Notes: generated from the sequence alone by a model not told the origin. A stretch of DNA of 28,294 nucleotides from SKUL01 sp964487545 (GCA_964487545.1 CAZARI010000038.1:1-28294), one strand, 5' to 3'. Counted from the first letter of the stretch, positions 7,104-16,373 are shown. Made by a program: numbers and translations.

Positions 7104-9384
7104 ATTCTACAACCAGCTTTCTTACCGATCTTTGGTTGCTAGTGCTCGTAAAAACAACGAGATATATTCCTTTTGGCAGATGGTTAACAGCTAAGTGACT
7201 TTTTCCGTTAATGTGTTGATCTGCTGATACGCGCTTGCCGAGCATATTGTATATGGTGATCGTACCCGGAACCAACGTTGCAACCGAGAACTGACCGGAA
7301 GTTGGATTAGGAAAGAGCTGGATGAACTCAGGAGTAGGAGGAGGTGAGGCAGATGAAGTGTGTGGGGCTCCTTTGAAAAAAAGCAAACCACCCGAAAAAT
7401 TGCCTGTAAACAGATCCGGATAACCGTCGTTGTCGATATCGTATATCCCCACTGTGCTGCGGATGCCATTTTTAATTCCGAGTAGTTGATCTTCTTCGAG
7501 AATGAAATCCCCGTTTAAATCGGTGTAGCTGTACAGCCGCAATTTACCCGATTCTGTACCGGTAATCAGCAGTTTTTGACTGTCCATCTCAAAAAACTGT
7601 ATCACCGAATAGCCTGTGGGTGAAAAACCCTCTGTTGTTTGCACACCGCCAAGAAAATCGTTTTCTGGTTGGAATACCGGGATATTTGTTGTGCCGCTGT
7701 TTTGGTAATAGTGAATGCGGCCGTTTCGTTCGCCCATAACCAAATCGGTGAGTCCATCGCCATTGAGGTCGATTAGCTGTGGGGTTGAAAACTGTCCGGG
7801 GTCGATTTCATTGCCGTCGCCGTCTTTTAAGATGGGATCAGTAGCAGGAACAAACGAAACTTCATTGCCGGCTCCGGCGATGTTGTTAAACCGATACACC
7901 CTTCCCGATGAAGTACCAACCAACATATCGATATCGCCATCGTTATCCAGGTCGGCAAAAGTGGGATGAAGCGCCTGCCCCAGATTGTAATTGCTGAGAT
8001 TGGCAAAATCGTCGGTAACAAACGTAAACTCGGGCTGGGTTGGCGTACCGGTGTTTTCAAACAACATAAGCCTGGAATCGTACACGCCGGTGCTGACGAA
8101 ATACCCTTTATTTCCGACAATCAAATCTGTTAATCCATCTTGGTTGTAGTCAAGAAAAAATGCAGTGCATCCCTCTCCCACCTCAATCATTCCGCGTTGA
8201 AAAAGGTCTTTCTGCTGGAGTTCAAACACGGGTTGGTCGTCGGCTCCTGTATTGCGGTAATACCACACACTATTGTGGTTTTCAGATGCCCATTCGTTGT
8301 TCGGACTGACCAATAAATCGCGAACGCCATCCTGATCTACGTCCTCATAAAAAGTTCCCGGAAAAGATTGCAGACTCACCGCTTCGGTGTTGTTGTGATT
8401 TGACGGGAAATGGGTGTCATAGGCAATGATGGTATCCATGCCTTCGGATGAAACTGAATTGGTGAGTGCAGTGAGTTGGTGGTGACCGATATCGCCGAGC
8501 ACAATTTCTTTTGGTAAACTTCCCGTCATTTCAATGGTGAGGATTGTTGTTCCAGAGTGACGCGCATTTCCATTGGTAGGAATAAACGGAAGGTCACCCG
8601 GCCTTTCAATCATGGGATGCGGATCTACAACGTTGTATCCCGTGGGGCACATCACATTGTGCAATGCCTCGTCGTGAAGCGTAATGGTATTGTCAAAAGC
8701 GCTTTCAGAAAAAAAGCCGTAGCAGCGGTTGGCCAGAGAAAATAACAAGGTGTCGCAGGTGCCGGTTTCCTCAACAGAATAGTTTTTGTGGTATTCAACC
8801 AGTACACCAGAAACAGAATACACCAGAATGTCCAGATCACCGTCGCCGTCCACATCGTCCACGGCTGGAATATCAACCGAACTGATAAAAATGTTGGAGA
8901 AATATGAAGAAGTTAGAAAGTTGTAATGCGATTTAAGGTTCTCCTCAATCAGCTCAAACTGCAGGTCAGCACCTTCCGACACGTTTTTAAAAATCCTAAA
9001 CCCGCCGATGCCGTTGTAGGTGAAAATATCCTTTTTGCCATCGCAGTTAAAATCCCGCAGCAAAGCCCAGTTGCGTAAATCGGATGGAAAGCCATTGCTG
9101 TATTCGTAACTGTATTCAAAGCTGTTGGGGTCTGAGCTGCCGTTGTTCAAAAACACCATGGGTTTGTTACCGCTTCTGTCAAAAACGAATAGATCGTCTA
9201 GCCCGTCTTGATTCACATCAATGGTTGAGATCTGAGCGGCATTAATACCACCCGCCCATGGATTGGCCAATTCTACACCATCGCGATAGACTTTTATTTC
9301 GTGATTGTTTGAAGCGTGAAACTGAGCGAACAGTGGCTGGTACACCATGGTTGCAAACACCAAAACAAAGAAGCGAAGATACAT
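7102..9384 (-). CDS. Secreted FG-GAP/VCBS repeat protein with T9SS type A sorting domain
   Basis: The protein has 760 residues. It begins with a signal peptide (FFVLVFATMVYQPLFAQ, cut near residue 21). The body is a series of FG-GAP/VCBS-type repeats with calcium-binding loops of the D-x-D/N-x-D-G-x-x-D form, such as DVNQDGLDDLFVFD, DVDGDGDLDILVY, DYNQDGLTDLIVG, DLDNDGDIDMLVG, DLNGDGLTDLVMG and DIDNDGYPDLFTG. These normally build an integrin-like beta-propeller. The last 75 residues are a Por secretion tail: LFPNPTSGQFSV, then YNMLGKRV, then LPKGIYLVVF and a basic end (VRKLVVE). Export by Sec and then the T9SS to the surface or medium is the known route for this tail. The ligand is unknown. 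The gene stands alone; its promoter was not identified with confidence. Confidence 0.93.
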   Translation of the reverse strand: MYLRFFVLVFATMVYQPLFAQFHASNNHEIKVYRDGVELANPWAGGINAAQISTIDVNQDGLDDLFVFDRSGNKPMVFLNNGSSDPNSFEYSYEYSNGFPSDLRNWALLRDFNCDGKKDIFTYNGIGGFRIFKNVSEGADLQFELIEENLKSHYNFLTSSYFSNIFISSVDIPAVDDVDGDGDLDILVYSVSGVLVEYHKNYSVEETGTCDTLLFSLANRCYGFFSESAFDNTITLHDEALHNVMCPTGYNVVDPHPMIERPGDLPFIPTNGNARHSGTTILTIEMTGSLPKEIVLGDIGHHQLTALTNSVSSEGMDTIIAYDTHFPSNHNNTEAVSLQSFPGTFYEDVDQDGVRDLLVSPNNEWASENHNSVWYYRNTGADDQPVFELQQKDLFQRGMIEVGEGCTAFFLDYNQDGLTDLIVGNKGYFVSTGVYDSRLMLFENTGTPTQPEFTFVTDDFANLSNYNLGQALHPTFADLDNDGDIDMLVGTSSGRVYRFNNIAGAGNEVSFVPATDPILKDGDGNEIDPGQFSTPQLIDLNGDGLTDLVMGERNGRIHYYQNSGTTNIPVFQPENDFLGGVQTTEGFSPTGYSVIQFFEMDSQKLLITGTESGKLRLYSYTDLNGDFILEEDQLLGIKNGIRSTVGIYDIDNDGYPDLFTGNFSGGLLFFKGAPHTSSASPPPTPEFIQLFPNPTSGQFSVATLVPGTITIYNMLGKRVSADQHINGKSHLAVNHLPKGIYLVVFTSTSNQRSVRKLVVE

Positions 9385-9500
9385 CTGAATGGATTGAGAG
9401 AATGATGGCTTAAAGGTAGCGAATCTGATAGACTGAAATTAAATTTTGGATATTCTGGAGAAACAACATTCAAGACCTTTTTTTTTGACCTGTTAGATCA

Positions 9501-9532
9501 TTGGTATTTATGTTCATTAAAATCTATATTTG
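9501..9532 (+). promoter_or_regulatory. Promoter of secDF
   Basis: TTG at 9501-9503, a 21-base spacer, and TATATTTG at 9525-9532 match the Bacteroidota housekeeping promoter in both elements. The ATG follows 39 bases later. Confidence 0.75.
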
Positions 9533-9571
9533 CGCCTTCCAAATAAAACATGGACCTAAACTATCAGCTAG

Positions 9572-12500
9572 ATGCAGAATAAAGGAGCAATTTGGGTATT
9601 CACTATCCTGCTTGCCATTGCGAGTCTTTACCAGATATCGTTTTCATTTTTCACCACCGGATTCGAGAATAAGGCAGAAGAATATGCCTTACATAAAGTA
9701 GATTCGGTTCAGACGGCGAGTGGTGAATTGGGGATTTCCGAGAGAGACGAATTGCGGGAGCGTTTTGTAGAAGAGTATCTGCGCAATAATGCCGACCAAG
9801 TGGTTTATCCTGTTTTTGGGTTTACCTATGCCGAAGCCAAAGACAAGGAAATTAACCTTGGACTCGACCTGAAAGGAGGAATGAGTGTTACCCTCGAAGT
9901 ATCCGTTCCCGATTTGATTGTCGGCTTGAGTGGCAACAGCAACGACCCCGATTTTCGAAAATCAATTAGTGAAGCCCGCGAAATGCAGGTGAATTCGCAG
10001 GACGACTTTGTAAGTTTGTTTGCGCGCGCCTGGGAGAATAACGCGCCCGATAAGAAACTGGCAGCTGTATTTCACAGCCGCGAAAACCGCGAACGTTTTC
10101 CGCGCGAAGCCAGCAACTCCGAGATCATCAACACGCTTAGACAAGAGTCTATAACTGCCGTTGATAACACCGAAAAGATTCTGCGCACGCGAATTGATAA
10201 ATTTGGTGTAACCCAGCCAACCATCCAGAAACAGCAGATTTCAGGACGGATCACTATCGACCTGCCCGGCGTTAAAGACAAAGAGCGGGTTCGAAAGGTG
10301 CTGAGAAGTACGGCCAATCTCGAGTTCTGGAATACTTACGAGAACGTAGAGATTTATCCGATGCTCGAGCAATTGAATGATGCACTGAGCGCCGAATTAT
10401 ACCCTGAATACGTGCCTGGTGCAGTAAGTACTACCGATGATTCATCGACTGAAATAGCAGATGAAACAACCGAGGCCGATGAGTTGGCAGCAAGCAGCGA
10501 TACGCTTTCGGGGGATACCATAGAAACGGAGGAGGACTTGCTTTCGCAGTTGAGCGCCGGCTCGGATAGTCTTGAAGAAGACCTGACAGATATGCAGCTC
10601 AGCGATGAAGAGCAACGTAAACAGTTTCCGCTGTTTTCACTGATGTCACCAAACGTTTTTGATAATCAGCTTTCACAAGGTCCGGTAGTTGGGCTCGCTA
10701 CACTTTCCGATACCGCAGCGATCAACGAATTGCTCAATCATCGCGTGGCGCGTGAGTTGTTACCCAAGGATTTACGATTGCTGTGGTCGGCTAAGCCCGA
10801 TGCGAGAATGGGCAATCTGATGCAACTCTACGCCATTAAAGTTGACACCCGCGACCGTACCGCTCCGCTCGATGGATCGGTTATCGTTGATGCTTCTCAA
10901 GACTTTGACGTCACCGGACAGGTGCAGGTGATGATGCAGATGAACTCCGAAGGGGCAAAATTATGGAAGGACATGACTGCCAACGCAGCAAGCCAGTCGC
11001 CCAAGCGTTGTGTGGCCATTGTTCTGGATGATTATGTGTATTCCGCACCCGTTGTTCAAGGAGAAATTCCCAACGGCCGGTCCAGTATCAGTATGGGACG
11101 GGGCACAAAGACCGAACAGATTGTTGAAGCCGATGACTTGGCCAACCTGTTGAAGGCTGGAGCACTTCCTGCACCTGCCAATATTGTAGATGAGGTGGTA
11201 GTAGGTCCTACCCTTGGTCAGGAAAACATCGATTCAGGGTTAATGTCGTTCATCATTGCATTTATCCTGGTAATGGCCTTTATGGCTTTTTACTACCGCG
11301 GTGCAGGAGTTGTCACCAACATTGCGCTGATATCAAACATATTTTTCCTCTTTGGAGCGCTTGCTTCCATTCAGGCTTCGCTCACCTTGCCGGGTATTGC
11401 CGGTATTATTCTAACCATCGGTATGGCAGTGGATGCCAACGTTCTGATTTATGAGCGCATTCGTGAAGAGTTGCGAAAAGGAAAAGGAGTGAAAGCAGCG
11501 GTTAAGGAAGGATATGCCAAAGCCTACTCGGCTATTATTGATGCCAATATCACCACTTTGTTGGTGGGGATAGTGCTTTTGGTATTGGGTACGGGGCCGG
11601 TAAAAGGATTTGCCACTACGCTCATCATCGGTATTCTCACCTCACTCTTCTCGGCCATCTTTGTTGCGCGATTGATTTTTGAAGCTCATCTTTCTCGAAA
11701 TGCCAGTATATCCTTTATTGGCAAGTCGTCTGATTGGTTTCGCGATCCGAAATACAACTTCATCGGAAACAGAAAGAAATTCTATATTCTCTCTGGAGCT
11801 ATCGTGCTGATTTGCTTTGGTTCGTTGACTTTTCGGTCGCTCGATTACGGTGTTGACTTTATCGGTGGACGAACCTACGATGTGATGTTTGAGAACCCTC
11901 AGAATATCGAAGAGGTGAGAGATCACCTAACTCAAGTCTTTATTTCTGAGGATGGTCTGGCCATGTCGCCCGAGGTGAAAACGATAGGTACCTCAAACCA
12001 GTTGAAAATAACAACCAAGTACCTCATTGAGGATTCGGGAGAGGATGCTGATCTACGTGCCGAAAACGCGCTCCGTGAAGGATTAAATAATACGGGTGAT
12101 TCCTTCGAACTCATCGGTAGCCGAAAGGTGGATGCTACCATTTCTGGTGATTTCCAGCAAACTTCCACCTTGGCAGTGATATTCTCGCTTTTCATGATTT
12201 TCGTCTATATTCTATTCCGGTTTAAGCGCTGGGAGTACGGTACAGGAGCCGTGATCGGAATGGTCCACAACGTGATTTTAGTGCTCGGATGCTTCTCGCT
12301 GTTCTACGGTATATTGCCATTTTCAATGGAAATCGACCAGGCCTTTATTGCCGCTATTCTCACCGTTGTGGGTTATTCCATCAACGATACGGTAGTCGTC
12401 TTTGACCGGGTGCGCGAGGAAGTACAAGAACGGCCGAAGGATGAGATTTCAAAAGTGCTCAACCGGTCCATTAACAACACTTTGAGCCGAACGGTTATTA

Positions 12501-12676
12501 CATCGCTTACCACGTTTTTGGTATTGCTCGGAATGTTTGTTTTCGGCGGCTCATCCATCCGTGGGTTTATTTTTGCCCTGATGATAGGAGTGGTGGTTGG
12601 TACTTATTCAACCATCTGTATTGCCGCTCCGATTGTCTATGACCTTTGGAAAAGAAAAACGACCACAAAAGCCTAA
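9572..12676 (+). CDS. secDF: Fused protein translocase subunit SecDF
   Basis: This 1034-residue membrane protein uses the proton gradient to help pull preproteins through SecYEG on the periplasmic side. It joins SecD and SecF in one chain, the usual state in Bacteroidota. TM1 is near residues 6-27. The SecD motif is LGLDLKGGMSVTLEV (about 90-105), then the P1 domain, then a TM block from about 555 with GMAVDANVLIYERIREE. The SecF half has YGVDFIGGRTYDV (about 760) and the TM block with VGYSINDTVVVFDRVREE. An acidic, low-complexity stretch (about 286-350, rich in Asp, Glu, Ser, Thr) is inserted in the SecD periplasmic domain. Its own promoter and terminator (12702) make it a single-gene unit; tatA follows. 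Confidence 0.97.
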   Translation: MQNKGAIWVFTILLAIASLYQISFSFFTTGFENKAEEYALHKVDSVQTASGELGISERDELRERFVEEYLRNNADQVVYPVFGFTYAEAKDKEINLGLDLKGGMSVTLEVSVPDLIVGLSGNSNDPDFRKSISEAREMQVNSQDDFVSLFARAWENNAPDKKLAAVFHSRENRERFPREASNSEIINTLRQESITAVDNTEKILRTRIDKFGVTQPTIQKQQISGRITIDLPGVKDKERVRKVLRSTANLEFWNTYENVEIYPMLEQLNDALSAELYPEYVPGAVSTTDDSSTEIADETTEADELAASSDTLSGDTIETEEDLLSQLSAGSDSLEEDLTDMQLSDEEQRKQFPLFSLMSPNVFDNQLSQGPVVGLATLSDTAAINELLNHRVARELLPKDLRLLWSAKPDARMGNLMQLYAIKVDTRDRTAPLDGSVIVDASQDFDVTGQVQVMMQMNSEGAKLWKDMTANAASQSPKRCVAIVLDDYVYSAPVVQGEIPNGRSSISMGRGTKTEQIVEADDLANLLKAGALPAPANIVDEVVVGPTLGQENIDSGLMSFIIAFILVMAFMAFYYRGAGVVTNIALISNIFFLFGALASIQASLTLPGIAGIILTIGMAVDANVLIYERIREELRKGKGVKAAVKEGYAKAYSAIIDANITTLLVGIVLLVLGTGPVKGFATTLIIGILTSLFSAIFVARLIFEAHLSRNASISFIGKSSDWFRDPKYNFIGNRKKFYILSGAIVLICFGSLTFRSLDYGVDFIGGRTYDVMFENPQNIEEVRDHLTQVFISEDGLAMSPEVKTIGTSNQLKITTKYLIEDSGEDADLRAENALREGLNNTGDSFELIGSRKVDATISGDFQQTSTLAVIFSLFMIFVYILFRFKRWEYGTGAVIGMVHNVILVLGCFSLFYGILPFSMEIDQAFIAAILTVVGYSINDTVVVFDRVREEVQERPKDEISKVLNRSINNTLSRTVITSLTTFLVLLGMFVFGGSSIRGFIFALMIGVVVGTYSTICIAAPIVYDLWKRKTTTKA

Positions 12677-12701
12677 ACGACCACATAGATTGAAGTAAAA
12701 A

Positions 12702-12734
12702 AGTCTTTCGCCTACTTTGCGAAAGGCTTTTTTT
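12702..12734 (+). terminator. Rho-independent terminator of secDF
   Basis: Bases 12702-12711 (AGTCTTTCGC) pair with 12719-12728 (GCGAAAGGCT), with one T-G pair and a 7-base loop. The T-tract runs from 12728 to 12734 and leads straight into the -7 element of tatA. Confidence 0.88.
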
Positions 12735-12741
12735 ACATTTG
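12734..12741 (+). promoter_or_regulatory. -7 element for tatA, joined to the secDF terminator
   Basis: TACATTTG is a full match to TAnnTTTG. No TTG lies at 17-23 bases upstream; a TTTG at 12716-12719 in the terminator loop is 14 bases away. If used, the transcript would start at about the tatA TTG codon. Confidence 0.35.
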
Positions 12742-12748
12742 TACCAAA

Positions 12749-12997
12749 TTGTATGAAAAGTTGGAGCTGCTCTTTTTAAATATCAGTGCTGGTGAATTGA
12801 TGGTGATTATGCTGGTTGCCGTCATGTTCTTTGGCAAAAAGGGGATACCCAACGTTGCGCGAACAATGGGTAAGGGTATTCGTGAGTTTCGAGATGCCTC
12901 TCAGGAAATTCAACGCGACATTCTGAACTCCACCCAGGACCTTCGGGATGAAGTGAAAAAGCAACGCAACGATATCGAAGATAATATGAAGCCTTAA
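12749..12997 (+). CDS. tatA: Sec-independent (twin-arginine) translocase protein TatA/TatE family
   Basis: The product has 82 residues: a short N-terminus, one TM helix (about 11-28, GELMVIMLVAVMFFG), the hinge GKKGIP, and an amphipathic helix (NVARTMGKGIREF...EIQRDI), then a charged tail. This is the TatA fold, whose oligomers form the pore for folded proteins. The start chosen is TTG at 12749, giving MYEKLELLFLN, which fits the N-terminus of relatives; a second TTG at 12761 is possible. An ATG at 12753 is out of frame and the first in-frame ATG (about 12800) would remove half of the membrane helix. tatC is not in the window. The antiporter gene begins 9 bases after the stop. Confidence 0.92.
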   Translation: MYEKLELLFLNISAGELMVIMLVAVMFFGKKGIPNVARTMGKGIREFRDASQEIQRDILNSTQDLRDEVKKQRNDIEDNMKP

Positions 12998-13006
12998 CCC
13001 CCACTG

Positions 13007-13951
13007 ATGGTTTACCTACTCTTTATTGTTGGACTGGCTCTTTTAGTAGCCGGAGGAGAAGTTTTGGTTAGAGGTGCTGTTGGATTGGCACTGCGGATGA
13101 ATATTTCTCGTATGGTGGTAGGAGTGACCATTGTTTCACTGGGAACATCAGCTCCTGAATTGTTGGTAAGCCTCAAAGCAGCCATCGACGGTCACCCCGA
13201 CATTGCCATCGGTAATGTGGTGGGCAGCAATATTTTCAACATCTCATTCATTCTCGGTTTTGTTGCTCTTGTCTATCCGATAGCTTTGAGCAAGTCTACA
13301 CTGAAATGGGACTGGCCGGTGATGATGTTTGCTTCGGTGATTTTTTATCTGTTTGCCCGAAACGGTATGATAGAACTGTACGAAGGAATTATTTTCCTGA
13401 TTTTGTTTTTCATTTATGTAGGATCATCAATCTATAATTCCCGAAAGCAAAACAACCAGATTGATAATGCAGATGATATTGATGACTTGGGTTCCCCGAA
13501 AACAACATCGGTTTGGAAGTTATTGGCCTTGGTTGGATTGGGATCTGTTGGTCTGATGATCGGTGCAAACTGGTTCGTCAAAGGCGCAATTGATATGGCG
13601 GAAAGCATTGGGGTGAGTGAACACATCATTTCGGTAACATTGGTGGCGTTTGGAACATCAGTTCCCGAACTGGTCACTTCGGTGATTGCAGCCATTCGAA
13701 AGCAAAGTGATATCTCTATCGGAAACCTGGTAGGCTCCAATACCTTTAATATTCTCGGAATGATTGGGGTGAGTGCCACGGTGACCAATATCCCGGTTAA
13801 TCAACAGGCCATCGATTCGGATATGATATGGATGCTGGGCGTGGCACTGCTTTTATTGCCGTTTTTGATTTTTGGCACCAGATTGAGCCGTCCGAGTGGC
13901 GTTCTGCTCACTTTGGTTTACTTTGTATACATCTACTTTGTGTTGAAATGA
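13007..13951 (+). CDS. Calcium/sodium antiporter (CaCA family, YrbG type)
   Basis: This 314-residue inner-membrane protein has about ten TM helices and the two inverted alpha-repeats of cation/Ca exchangers. The first is GTSAPELLVS followed by GNVVGSNIFN (about residues 46-78). The second is GTSVPELVTS followed by GNLVGSNTFN (about 215-250). The acidic Glu in each G-T-S-x-P-E motif is the known ion ligand. A loop of about 20 polar residues near 145-165 links the halves. It probably exports calcium in exchange for sodium, but the ion cannot be proven from sequence. It shares a unit with tatA (9-base gap). Confidence 0.92.
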   Translation: MVYLLFIVGLALLVAGGEVLVRGAVGLALRMNISRMVVGVTIVSLGTSAPELLVSLKAAIDGHPDIAIGNVVGSNIFNISFILGFVALVYPIALSKSTLKWDWPVMMFASVIFYLFARNGMIELYEGIIFLILFFIYVGSSIYNSRKQNNQIDNADDIDDLGSPKTTSVWKLLALVGLGSVGLMIGANWFVKGAIDMAESIGVSEHIISVTLVAFGTSVPELVTSVIAAIRKQSDISIGNLVGSNTFNILGMIGVSATVTNIPVNQQAIDSDMIWMLGVALLLLPFLIFGTRLSRPSGVLLTLVYFVYIYFVLK

Positions 13952-13981
13952 TGATTTTTTTCTGCATCACTCAAAAAAAAT

Positions 13982-14032
13982 GGGGGTGTGTTGAAAAAAA
14001 ACATGAATTTCTTAAAATGACCCCCTGATTTT
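13982..14032 (+). terminator. Weak long-loop hairpin between antiporter and glnN genes
   Basis: GGGGGT at 13982-13987 pairs perfectly with ACCCCC at 14020-14025 across a 32-base A/T-rich loop; A-runs before and T-runs after can extend the pairing past one mismatch. A short T-rich stretch follows (14029-14033). It could end the antiporter message, but the loop is long and the T-tract short. Confidence 0.35.
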
Positions 14033-14037
14033 TCGTC

Positions 14038-14045
14038 TACATTTG
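14038..14045 (+). promoter_or_regulatory. -7 element for glnN
   Basis: TACATTTG matches TAnnTTTG fully, 15 bases before the ATG at 14061. No TTG lies at a normal distance upstream, so it may need an activator; that is inference. The implied leader is only about ten bases. Confidence 0.45.
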
Positions 14046-14060
14046 GAAAAATTTTTTTCC

Positions 14061-16250
14061 ATGTCGACACTTCGGTTTAAAGTACTTGAGCACGTTCTTC
14101 AAAGAGAACCTTTACAACCTACCGCTCCCGCTGTTAGGGTTTCTGAATATTTTGGCAGTAAAGTTTTCAATGGCGATGCCATGCGCGAACACCTGACGCC
14201 CGAGGCCTGGAAAAGCGTGATGAATGCCATTAACAAAGGAGAAACGATAGAGCGCAATATTGCTGATCAGGTGGCATCTGCTATGAAAGACTGGGCGATT
14301 AACCGCGGTGCAACTCATTATACGCACTGGTTTCAGCCCATGACCGGCGCCACAGCCGAAAAGCACGACTCATTTTTCGATAATATTACCGAAGACCGAG
14401 GAATCGAGCGTTTTGACGGTGGTATGCTGGTGCAACAAGAGCCCGATGCTTCTTCTTTTCCGAGTGGCGGCTTGCGAAATACTTTTGAAGCGCGTGGGTA
14501 TACCGCTTGGGACCCCACTTCACCGGCCTTCATCATCGGAAAAACGCTTTGTATTCCCACCATTTTTCTTTCCTATACCGGTGATGCACTCGATTATAAA
14601 ATGCCGTTGCTCCGTGCACTTAACACCATCGACAAAGCGGCAGTAGCGGTTTGCCAATACTTTGATCGGGATGTTACAAAGGTCAATGCAACGCTGGGCT
14701 GGGAGCAAGAATATTTTCTGGTTGATCTTTCGCTATTTAACGCGCGGCCAGATCTTGTGCTTACTGGCAGGGCGCTGTTTGGACATAATCCGGCCAAAGG
14801 ACAACAACTCGACGACCACTACTTTGGATCCATACCCGAGCGCACCATGGCCTTTATGCGCGATTTCGAAATTCACTGTCACCAGTTGGGAATTCCAGTC
14901 ACTACCCGACACAACGAAGTAGCCCCCAATCAATACGAAGTGGCACCAAAGTTTGAAGAAGCCAATTTGGCCAACGACCACAACCTGTTGCTCATGGATC
15001 TGCTGGAAAAAATTGCCCGCAAACACCATTTCAAAGTACTGTTGCACGAAAAACCATTTACAGGCTTCAATGGTTCGGGAAAACACAACAACTGGTCGTT
15101 GGCAACCAATACGGGCATCAACCTGCTCAGTCCGGGCAAAAATCCGAAATCGAATCTTCGGTTTTTAACCTTTTTAATCAATACGATTAAAGCCATTCAC
15201 GATAACGCCGACTGCCTGCGTGCGAGTATTGCGTCGGCTGGAAACGATCTGCGGCTCGGTGCGCACGAGGCTCCGCCCGCAATTATTTCGGTCTTTATCG
15301 GATCGCAACTGTCTAAAGTTCTCAACGACCTTGAGAAGAATATCAAGGCCGGAAAAATGTCTCCCGAAGATAAAACCAGCGTTAAACTCAACATCGGCAA
15401 GATTCCACAGTTGCTCATTGATAATACCGACCGAAACAGAACATCGCCCTTTGCTTTTACAGGAAACAAATTTGAATTTCGCGCAGTTGGGTCATCTGCA
15501 AATTGTGGTTCTGCAATGGTATCGCTCAATACCATTGTGGCAAAACAACTACAGCTATTCAAAATGGCAGTTGACGAGCGAATAGCAGCCGGTGTGAATA
15601 AAGACGAAGCTATTCTCAAAGAACTTCAGAAATGCATCAAACAGAGCAAAGCCATACGGTTTGAGGGTAATGGCTATAGCGAAGATTGGGTTATAGAGGC
15701 CGAAAAACGCGGAATGAGTAATCTGCGCAACACGCCCAGAGCGATTGAAATTCTGGAACGTCCTGAAATTAAAAAGCTGTTTGCCGAAATGGAAGTGCTT
15801 TCAGCCCGAGAAATGGATGCGCGTATTGGCATCGAGCTTGAGAATTATACCATGCGTATTCAGATTGAATCAAGAGTAGCGGGCGATTTGGCTCAAAACC
15901 ACATCATTCCTACCGCATTTGAATACCAAAACCGATTAATCCAAAATGTTCAGGGCTTGCAAACAGTACTCCCCAAAGATCAGGTAGAAAAAGCATGTTC
16001 TACCCAACTCAAACTCATCACAGACATCTCACATCACGTCACCCAAATCAAAACGATGGTAGATGACATGATCGATGAACGCAGAAAAGCCAATAAACTC
16101 ACCGATGTAAAAGAACGGGCCTTCGCCTATGCCGATCAGGTTAACCCTTTTCTCGCGCAAATTAAATATCACACCGATAAACTCGAACTGCTTGTAGATG
16201 ACGAACTGTGGCCAATGCCTAAGCTTCGAGAACTGCTTTTTACAAAATAA
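14061..16250 (+). CDS. glnN: Glutamine synthetase type III
   Basis: This enzyme of 730 residues makes glutamine from glutamate, ammonia and ATP in the cytoplasm. The length and the N-terminal block FGSKVFNGDAMREHL and HWFQPMTGATAEKHDSF identify the GSIII class, common in Bacteroidota and built as a double hexameric ring. Other family blocks are LGWEQEYFLVD (metal-binding Glu), TTRHNEVAPNQYE, TGFNGSGKHNNWSL (ATP/glutamate site), RLGAHEAPPAIIS and SSANCGSAMVSLNT. The frame extends back to a TTG at 14043, but the ATG at 14061 (MSTLRFKVLEHV) lies just after the -7 element and is the better start. No PII or ammonium transporter gene is nearby. Confidence 0.97.
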   Translation: MSTLRFKVLEHVLQREPLQPTAPAVRVSEYFGSKVFNGDAMREHLTPEAWKSVMNAINKGETIERNIADQVASAMKDWAINRGATHYTHWFQPMTGATAEKHDSFFDNITEDRGIERFDGGMLVQQEPDASSFPSGGLRNTFEARGYTAWDPTSPAFIIGKTLCIPTIFLSYTGDALDYKMPLLRALNTIDKAAVAVCQYFDRDVTKVNATLGWEQEYFLVDLSLFNARPDLVLTGRALFGHNPAKGQQLDDHYFGSIPERTMAFMRDFEIHCHQLGIPVTTRHNEVAPNQYEVAPKFEEANLANDHNLLLMDLLEKIARKHHFKVLLHEKPFTGFNGSGKHNNWSLATNTGINLLSPGKNPKSNLRFLTFLINTIKAIHDNADCLRASIASAGNDLRLGAHEAPPAIISVFIGSQLSKVLNDLEKNIKAGKMSPEDKTSVKLNIGKIPQLLIDNTDRNRTSPFAFTGNKFEFRAVGSSANCGSAMVSLNTIVAKQLQLFKMAVDERIAAGVNKDEAILKELQKCIKQSKAIRFEGNGYSEDWVIEAEKRGMSNLRNTPRAIEILERPEIKKLFAEMEVLSAREMDARIGIELENYTMRIQIESRVAGDLAQNHIIPTAFEYQNRLIQNVQGLQTVLPKDQVEKACSTQLKLITDISHHVTQIKTMVDDMIDERRKANKLTDVKERAFAYADQVNPFLAQIKYHTDKLELLVDDELWPMPKLRELLFTK

Positions 16251-16305
16251 TAACAAAGTCGTTGGCCCCACTTTAGGATATCGTGTTAAGGAAACATCAG
16301 CGGGG

Positions 16306-16338
16306 TTTGGAAAACTGTGAGATATTTAGTTATTTTTG
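16306..16338 (+). promoter_or_regulatory. Promoter of the OmpA-family gene
   Basis: TTTG at 16306-16309, a 21-base spacer and TATTTTTG at 16331-16338 match both elements of the Bacteroidota promoter. The chosen ATG is 35 bases downstream. Confidence 0.75.
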
Positions 16339-16373
16339 GGACTTCATTGTTAGTCCAGGTAAAACCAAATTAC

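Noticed and set aside
9411..9418. TACCTTTA on the minus strand as -7 element of the FG-GAP gene
   Set aside because: It misses the last consensus base and no TTG lies at the proper distance, so chance is as likely.
14043..14060. TTG as start of glutamine synthetase III
   Set aside because: The TTG is part of the -7 element TACATTTG, so it would not be transcribed from that promoter; the ATG at 14061 fits the family.
15197..15619. 140-codon open frame on the minus strand
   Set aside because: It is antisense to conserved blocks of glutamine synthetase III and has no recognisable domain.
16261..16305. CCCC...GGGG pairing after glutamine synthetase III as a terminator
   Set aside because: The arms are short, the loop is about 30 bases and there is no T-tract.
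16317..16373. GTG as start of the OmpA-family protein
   Set aside because: It precedes the -7 element and would put 19 residues before a clear signal peptide that begins at the ATG at 16374.
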